Positions 58,428 to 64,000 of a stretch of DNA of 64,000 nt are shown here, in pieces. Both the position numbers and the translations under genes were made by a program. Source of the DNA: Diospyros lotus (taxonomy: Eukaryota; Streptophyta; Magnoliopsida; Ericales; Ebenaceae). The notes under the pieces are model-generated. The model was not told where the DNA came from. It saw only the letters and a program-made list of their open reading frames with translations, and ran no database searches. How positions within the stretch are numbered: the first letter of the stretch is position 1; each line of letters starts with the position of its first letter. Location: positions 28,968,753 through 29,032,752 of the forward strand of contig NC_068349.1 in the NCBI RefSeq assembly GCF_014633365.1. The letters are read 5' to 3'.

Positions 58428-59920
58428 TGAAGGATCAAAAACGAGGATACAAAGCATGCAGCGGAAGCGTTTTAATCAAAAAACGTTCCTCGTATTGATA
58501 AGAATCTAGGAGACTTACTTTTGCGGCGGATTACCGGACGGAATGGAGCGATGGGAGCTTCTTCGCGTTGTGGAGACGACGGCTGTCCTGCTAGCCTTCG
58601 GCTCCGTCGCATCAGAACTCAAACGCACCCTTTCGATCTTCCGGAGGATGACTCGAACTCGTGGCCTCTCTTCGGTGAAGAAGAATGAAAAACGACTTAG
58701 ACGAAAAAACAACTAAAGAGAGATATATATAGGGAGAACCCTAGGGTTAAAACCCTAGTGGGCCAAACCCTAATGGGCCAAGATCTTTTAATTAATTTTC
58801 TAATTGGGTTAGCCCAATTAATTAATTAAAACCCTAATGAACTATTATTTTATTCTAGTCCAATTAATTATGGACCATTCTGAATAAAATAATTCTCTCT
58901 CAATGTAATTCATCCAACAAGCCAAATGTATTAAAAAATACATGAGTTACATCGAGCTACCCCGGGGACCAAAAGACAAATTATTCACGGCTACTAAAAT
59001 GACCAAAATATCCCTGCTACATAGTAGCTATATTTTGTCATTCTAAGTGTTCCAACTATCACCATATGGTAACACTGACCCCACGAATAATTTTGCATAT
59101 GCCATGTCTTTGACCTACTAGTGTAATGACGAAAATACCCCTCTGCGTAACACCCATCATTTAGAAAGGAATAATGTACTAACACCTTTCTAAATGACTT
59201 CTACCATCCTTAGATCACTAGTCCAATAATCCGTGACTACTCGAATGTACTTGCTTATCACTGGGAGCTACCCAGAAGCACACACTCTTAAGTCACGTTC
59301 CCAGGGCCCTGGATTATTCGATTATTCTTGGACAATCACAAGGGGGTGAATCACAGAAACTATCTTGTATTAGTCTGTCTTAGCTAATTAGAAACCATAC
59401 TCCCAACTCAAAAGGATATTGATCTTTGATAGACCTCACCTACAATGAATCTAAGAATATAGCTCTAGGTTCACTAGACCACCAACTAATACTCAAGTAT
59501 TAGAGTACTCGTCCACGTAGTAGCAGTGATAGACTAGCTCCATGATAATTAGTACTTTGTCATTAGCTTCTATCACAGGTCCACTCTACGCATTCCAAAT
59601 GCGCTTGTACAATTAGAGTAAACGGACTGTTTACTGGCTAAGGCAAGCCATCCTCCATTAGGATCTATTGCACAATGATCTTATCATGATAGAATGCTCA
59701 GTTCTATCAAAAGATCAAGAGTAATATTTTCTTGCTTATTAAGTACCCATGATTCATGCCTAACTGTGAAGAACGACCCATCACATGAATCACTTACTTA
59801 ATAGCATGGACACCTTTCTAACAATTAAATGCAAATAATATATGTGCCATAAACTGAATAAAAGAAACATCATTACCATAAATTAAACAAAACGTGTCTT
59901 TAGGGCATACATTTCCAACA
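58428..59920 (-). mobile_element. Solo copia LTR (1493 bp), minus orientation
   Basis: Flanked by the TSD GTTTC (58423-58427 and 59921-59925) inside LTR C. On the minus strand it starts TGTTGGAAATGTATGCCC, a common opening of plant copia LTRs, and ends TTGATCCTTCA. A minus-strand TATATATA lies at 58724-58731. No internal region remains. Confidence 0.92.
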
Positions 59921-61353
59921 GTTTCGATGGGCCTAGACAAAGGCTGCACGTGGGCGATCGTTGGGTATATCATGAGGCTTATGGAGATGGGTGCATAGCC
60001 AAGATGGGACTCGTCTATCCCTTGATAGAGGATGATGTATCTAAGGTGCATTCGGTGGATATTCACTTTAAATCCATGGCCATGGTGAAAGAGATCAATA
60101 AGGAGTTATTGATTCACTTTCTATTAAGTGAAGATATCCGAAAGACCGAAGAAAACTCATGTGATCATTATCAAGCAACACATCGCCATACTTGAGATCA
60201 CATAAGATGCATTGACCAGAGGATCGTATTACACGGTAATCATGCTCGTGAAAGGTTATTTGCAAATTATGAATCATTCTGAATAATTGGGTAGGCATGA
60301 CGCCTTGCTAGAGGCCAATCTTGTCTTATGTGTTCGTACCGACACATTGCCAACATATTCGGAAGCCTAATGAGTCATACGCAATAGGCACGGTCTCTGG
60401 CTTAAACCAGGAGAGTGGACGTATGGTTAAGTGGGACACTTCGGTAAGAAGTTGTGCCGTCGTAGGTTCTCACGGAAAAAGAACAGATAGACGTAATGAC
60501 GTCGATATGACGAAGAGTCGTCGTAATGGAAAGAGTTTCCTAAAAATGGATTTGATTAAATTAGGAAAGAGTTTCTAATTTAATGATTTTCTATTTGTTG
60601 GAGTGGCAAATAGGAAATAAAATATTTTTGGGCTTAAGTTAATATTTGGACTAAATTAGATTTGGGCCAAATATTAAATTAAATATTATATTTGGACTAA
60701 ATTAGATTTGGGCCAAATATTAAATATTATATTTGGACCAAATTAGATTTGGGCCAAATATTAAATAAAATATATTTGGGCTTGAATTAGATTTGGGCCA
60801 TAATATTTTATTTAACCTATAAAAGGATTGGGCCATTTAATTATATTTCTAGTTGGACTAGAATAAGCCCACTTATGATTCTAATTAAATTAGAATTAAT
60901 GGGCTAGCCCAATCCATTAGGGTTTTAGAAACCCTAGGATATTTCATTATAAATATCCTTTTATAGGTTGCCCATTATAGTGGTGATTTTTGGTGTCGTT
61001 TTTCAAGAGTTGAAAAACGCATTGCCGTTCACTCTTCCCCGTTTCTTTTGGCATCGATTTGAAACGTGGGTGTTCTTTTACCGTCCATACACAAGCCGCG
61101 CAAAGGAGAAGGAGCTAGCACTCCTATCCCGCTCTCCTTGCCAACGGACGCGTGCTGCGTATCACGAGTTAGAGGCCGGACGCTTGGACGGCTCGAATCC
61201 GCGAACGACTCGATAATCTAAAGGTTATATTTATTTATTTGTTTGTGAATGATTTGATTTCGACGTTGATCCAATCGCCGAGATCGGGGTAAGGTTCAAA
61301 ATTTTTGAACTACGCTGCTTGCCCCGTAGCGATCTTGCTTTACTTTCAAAATG

Positions 61354-61569
61354 GATGTGATGTGAGGCATAGTTTAAACCTTAAAGGCTCGAGTTTATTC
61401 TGTGCTCAATCCCATGGTCATTCTGGTTTATTACTACTTATTTTATATGCATGTTGTTTATTTTATTATGCATGTGATGTATGATGAGATCAATGTTAAT
61501 GATGAGATCGTTAGGATAGAAGCAGTGAATCTGATTCATGTACAAATCAATTTATTTTCTATAGATAAA
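61354..61569 (+). other. Leader of a copia element
   Basis: AT-rich, with repeated ATGCATGT/GATGAT motifs. It connects the right flank of LTR C to the gag below and appears to be the continuation of the leader broken at 46506. Confidence 0.45.
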
Positions 61570-62010
61570 ATGACAGGTCTTAATCTGTTGTTCTGTATTC
61601 TAGATACCAATAGGTTACTGGCCCAAACCTTTTTAATTGGTTTTGTAACCTTAAGATAGAGCTCAGTATGGAACATATAAACAATGTCTTATTCTATAGT
61701 CCTCCTATAGATTTCCTTGAAAGTGTGACTGAAAATGAAAAGATCACTAGGGAGACTTTGAAGGATCACGATATGAGAGCCCGTAACTATATACTCGTCT
61801 CTATGTCCAATGACTTGCAACGTCAGCACGAGAATTTTTCTAGTGCTGCAAGTATGATTCAGAATCTTAAGGACTTATATGGTGAGCATAGTCGGACAAC
61901 TTGATATGAGATATCAAAGAAGTTGTTTCGCGCGTGGATGGTTGAGGGTCCTGATGTGGAAGACCATGTTATCAACATGATTGAAAGATCACCCAATAAA
62001 GGGGTGAATT
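61570..62010 (+). pseudogene. Copia gag fragment of a different family
   Basis: Starts MTGLNLLFCILDTNRL, shifts frame near 61619 to GPNLFNWFCNLKIELSMEH, and goes on through NVLFYSPPIDFLES, ARNYILVSMSNDLQRQHE and MIQNLKDLYGEHSRTT. A stop lies near 61902, then YEISKKLFRAWM and VEDHVINMIE. This is a UBN2-type copia gag, N-terminal two thirds. It ends where an AT-rich, non-gag sequence starts (CCAATAAAGGGGTGAATTG), which resembles the inverted end of SIRE-type LTRs. Confidence 0.85.
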
Positions 62011-64000
62011 GAGTGTTTTGGAGACTTTTAAATTATTTGAAATATGATACAGTAAAATTATTTAAAAATAACACTTCTTATAAACTAAAAACACTTGAAG
62101 CACTTGATAATGTGTATATGTACCATAGAAAGTTTTTCACAAAGATAACTTTGAAATATTTCAAAGAAATGATATATATTCAAACAAGACGAATTACTTT
62201 AAGGAAGAGCTTGAAGGAACCTTTTTGCACCAAGTGAGAATTGGCTTCAAACACATAGGATCAATCGTATGCATTAAGAGATAAATGTGCAATTAAGAGA
62301 GATAAATGTGCTATTGGTTTGAAACACATAGGATAAATGTGCATTAAGAGATAAATGTGCAACTGATGATGTTTGGAAAACTTTTGTGCTGGTCATGAAA
62401 ACATTACCCATATTAATATTCATAAGAACATGCATATATTCATAGACATACGTCAATACATATATATAATGTGTGTGTGTGTGCGATTATTAAAGGGAGA
62501 CCAAAGCACATGGCTGGCTACAATCAGAAGCCATAGATGAGTGGCGCCAACTCAGAAGTAAGTGGTCAAGTTGGATCATGATCGTAATCATATAAATCAG
62601 CGACAAATCCTTGTTCCGTACGTCGTGGTTAAGTAGTTGAAATTAATAAATTTTTGCCACTTGTTTCATATGTGGATTTGATTTGCAAATGAATTTGACC
62701 CAGTCCATGGTAACATTCATACACATAATTTCGTGGTATCGACAGCTTCAATTGCACATAAATATAAATATAAATATATGTGCACGTGCTATATAACGCA
62801 TTTATATATACAGGAGGAGAGGACTGGCTGAAGCTGTCAAGCTGTTTTGAGTTGATGAATCCGGTCGGCTGTCAGGAGGCGATCCACTTGGAAAATGATT
62901 TAAATTGTTATCAAAGCAGCTGGAGGATGGCAGATGGCCGGCTATACAGCGAGAGAGAGAGAGAGCAGCGGATCGATCGTACGCTTTGGTTAATGAATGT
63001 GCCCGCCTCCTGTCAGTGTAATTCAAAGTATCCATTCGACAATTAAAGTTTTTTTTTTCTTAATTTTGATATAATATTTATATAAAAATGAGTTTGAATA
63101 TAATAAAGCTTTATGTTACATTTGCCAGTTGTGAGTTTAAATATTGTTTATATGATAAAGTTTTTGTTTTCTTTAATGAAATATTTAAAGGATATGATTG
63201 AAAATTAAAATTTTTAATAAAGTTAATAATAAAATATATATATATATATGTATGTATTTAATAAAGAGAAGCCAACCTCCTCCATCTATCCATCCAAGAC
63301 TTTAATGAGATGCAACGACGGCGACGACTCAGTCGAGCCTGTCGAGAACACACCTCATAAGCTATCACAAACATCGAGACTTTTATTTTTCTGAATATTC
63401 TATTTTACTAAGCTACAAATTGAACACACTGCACTGATCTAAATTGAGTTACAGAACAAAACACGCCTACCCTACTCCTATTTACAACCTCACAAAGACT
63501 TACATTTAAAAATAATAATGAGATAAACCCATCTTTAATCAACTCCATATCTGACTTGGAATCATTGCATTGGGCCTTCCCTGACATTTGTCAAACACTG
63601 GGGTCTCATGAAAAAGCGTCGGGAAGTCTTCGATAAACCATGCTTATAGTGGGTGTAGTTGGGGAAGCTTCACGCTGAGAGTTTTCCGATGTGTTCTTTT
63701 ACTATTTTCAGCGTTTCCAAACGCCAGAAATTTTGGCGACGCTTGGCCATATTATGAACACCGGAATGATGTGAAAAAGTGCCATATATTGTGAATTCCC
63801 GATATTTATAAACACCAAAAATTCATTACTAATTACAATCGAGTGGCAGAGCCAGTGAAATTTTCCAATGAGGGCGAGGTGAGCGACTAAAGAGAGAGCT
63901 AACAAGGGCGGGCCACCAGCGAAGACTGAGGGCGAGAGCCGGGGAAGGGGGGGAGGGGCGAGGCTACAAGCGATGGAGCCAAAAAAAAGACAGCAAGCAA
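62011..64000. other. No gene recognised; simple repeats
   Basis: AT-rich sequence with small open frames (for example 62780-63046 and 63708-63905) that show no known domain. It holds a duplicated segment at 62251-62362, (TG)n at 62470-62483, (GA)n at 62950-62966, (AT)n near 63234-63249 and a small palindrome around 63712-63745. The last 120 bases are purine-rich and GC-rich. Confidence 0.6.
62251..62362. repeat. Short local duplication
   Basis: ACACATAGGAT followed by GCATTAAGAGATAAATGTGC occurs twice (62251 and 62324), with an extra partial copy of GAGATAAATGTGC between. Confidence 0.85.

Larger units (their letters stand above)
46507..61348 (+). mobile_element. Solo copia LTR C, interrupted by two later insertions
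   Basis: Same LTR family as A and B. Its own sequence is 46507-46833, 58226-58427 and 59926-61348 (about 1.95 kb). The flanks AAATG (46502-46506) and AAATG (61349-61353) form a perfect TSD across 14.8 kb, showing it is a true solo LTR. No primer site follows. The inserts at 46834-58220 and 58428-59920 each have their own TSD within it. Confidence 0.93.

Noticed and set aside
62780..63046. Short open frame near the right end
   Set aside because: It includes a (GA)n run translated as charged repeats and has no domain or gene structure.
1..64000. tRNA, rRNA, CRISPR, defence islands or biosynthetic clusters
   Set aside because: None seen on either strand by reading. The only tRNA-like matches are the 12-13-base retrotransposon primer sites. 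A covariance-model search would be needed to exclude small RNA genes fully.

Overview
The window is plant nuclear DNA, almost certainly from an angiosperm with a repeat-rich genome, but the species cannot be told from it. The signs are long AT-rich LTRs, retrotransposon primer sites matching initiator tRNA-Met, GT-AG introns and CACTA and hAT transposons. I see no intact host gene, no tRNA or rRNA and no CRISPR. Nearly everything is transposable elements inserted into each other, and many insertions can be proved from target-site duplications (TSDs) read directly in the sequence.

Layout. 1-1080: end of a chromovirus-type LTR that runs off the left edge. 1955-12655: a complete Ty3/gypsy chromovirus on the minus strand (TSD TTGGT) with gag, protease, RT, RNase H, integrase and chromodomain broken by stops and frameshifts, plus an extra open reading frame between the primer site and gag. 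12661-16081: unrecognised AT-rich DNA with a 31-bp foldback and a 120-124-bp tandem repeat. 16082-22223: a CACTA (En/Spm) transposon with a decayed tnp2-type transposase gene, a second Ptta/En/Spm-type gene, subterminal repeats and the 3' terminus. 22224-26774: a second, older chromovirus body on the minus strand. 26775-33301: 5' LTR, leader, gag, protease and integrase of a Ty1/copia element on the plus strand, interrupted by a 523-bp hAT-type element (TSD CTACTTCA). 33302-40248: a third gypsy element, minus strand, lacking most of pol, split by a solo LTR (37437-39874, TSD AGTCC). 40249-42166: a second LTR of the copia family with unmatched flanks. 42167-46506: old copia-like sequence carrying a solo LTR (43643-45127, TSD AGGTG). 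46507-61348: a third copia LTR, solo (TSD AAATG), itself carrying an 11.4-kb LTR element (46834-58220, TSD GGTCT) and another solo copia LTR (58428-59920, TSD GTTTC). 61570-62010: another copia gag fragment. 62011-64000: simple repeats and unrecognised sequence.

The most interesting part is 46834-58220. It has two almost identical LTRs of about 2.73 kb, a good primer site, a polypurine tract and a perfect TSD, yet its 5.9-kb interior has no recognisable gag or pol. It is best read as a large non-autonomous retrotransposon (LARD-like) moved by a relative's proteins. The terminal 150 bp or so of its LTR, next to the primer site, is shared with the coding chromovirus at 1955-12655 and with the LTR at 1-1080, which suggests which machinery moved it. 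No new gene system of the defence or biosynthesis kind is visible.
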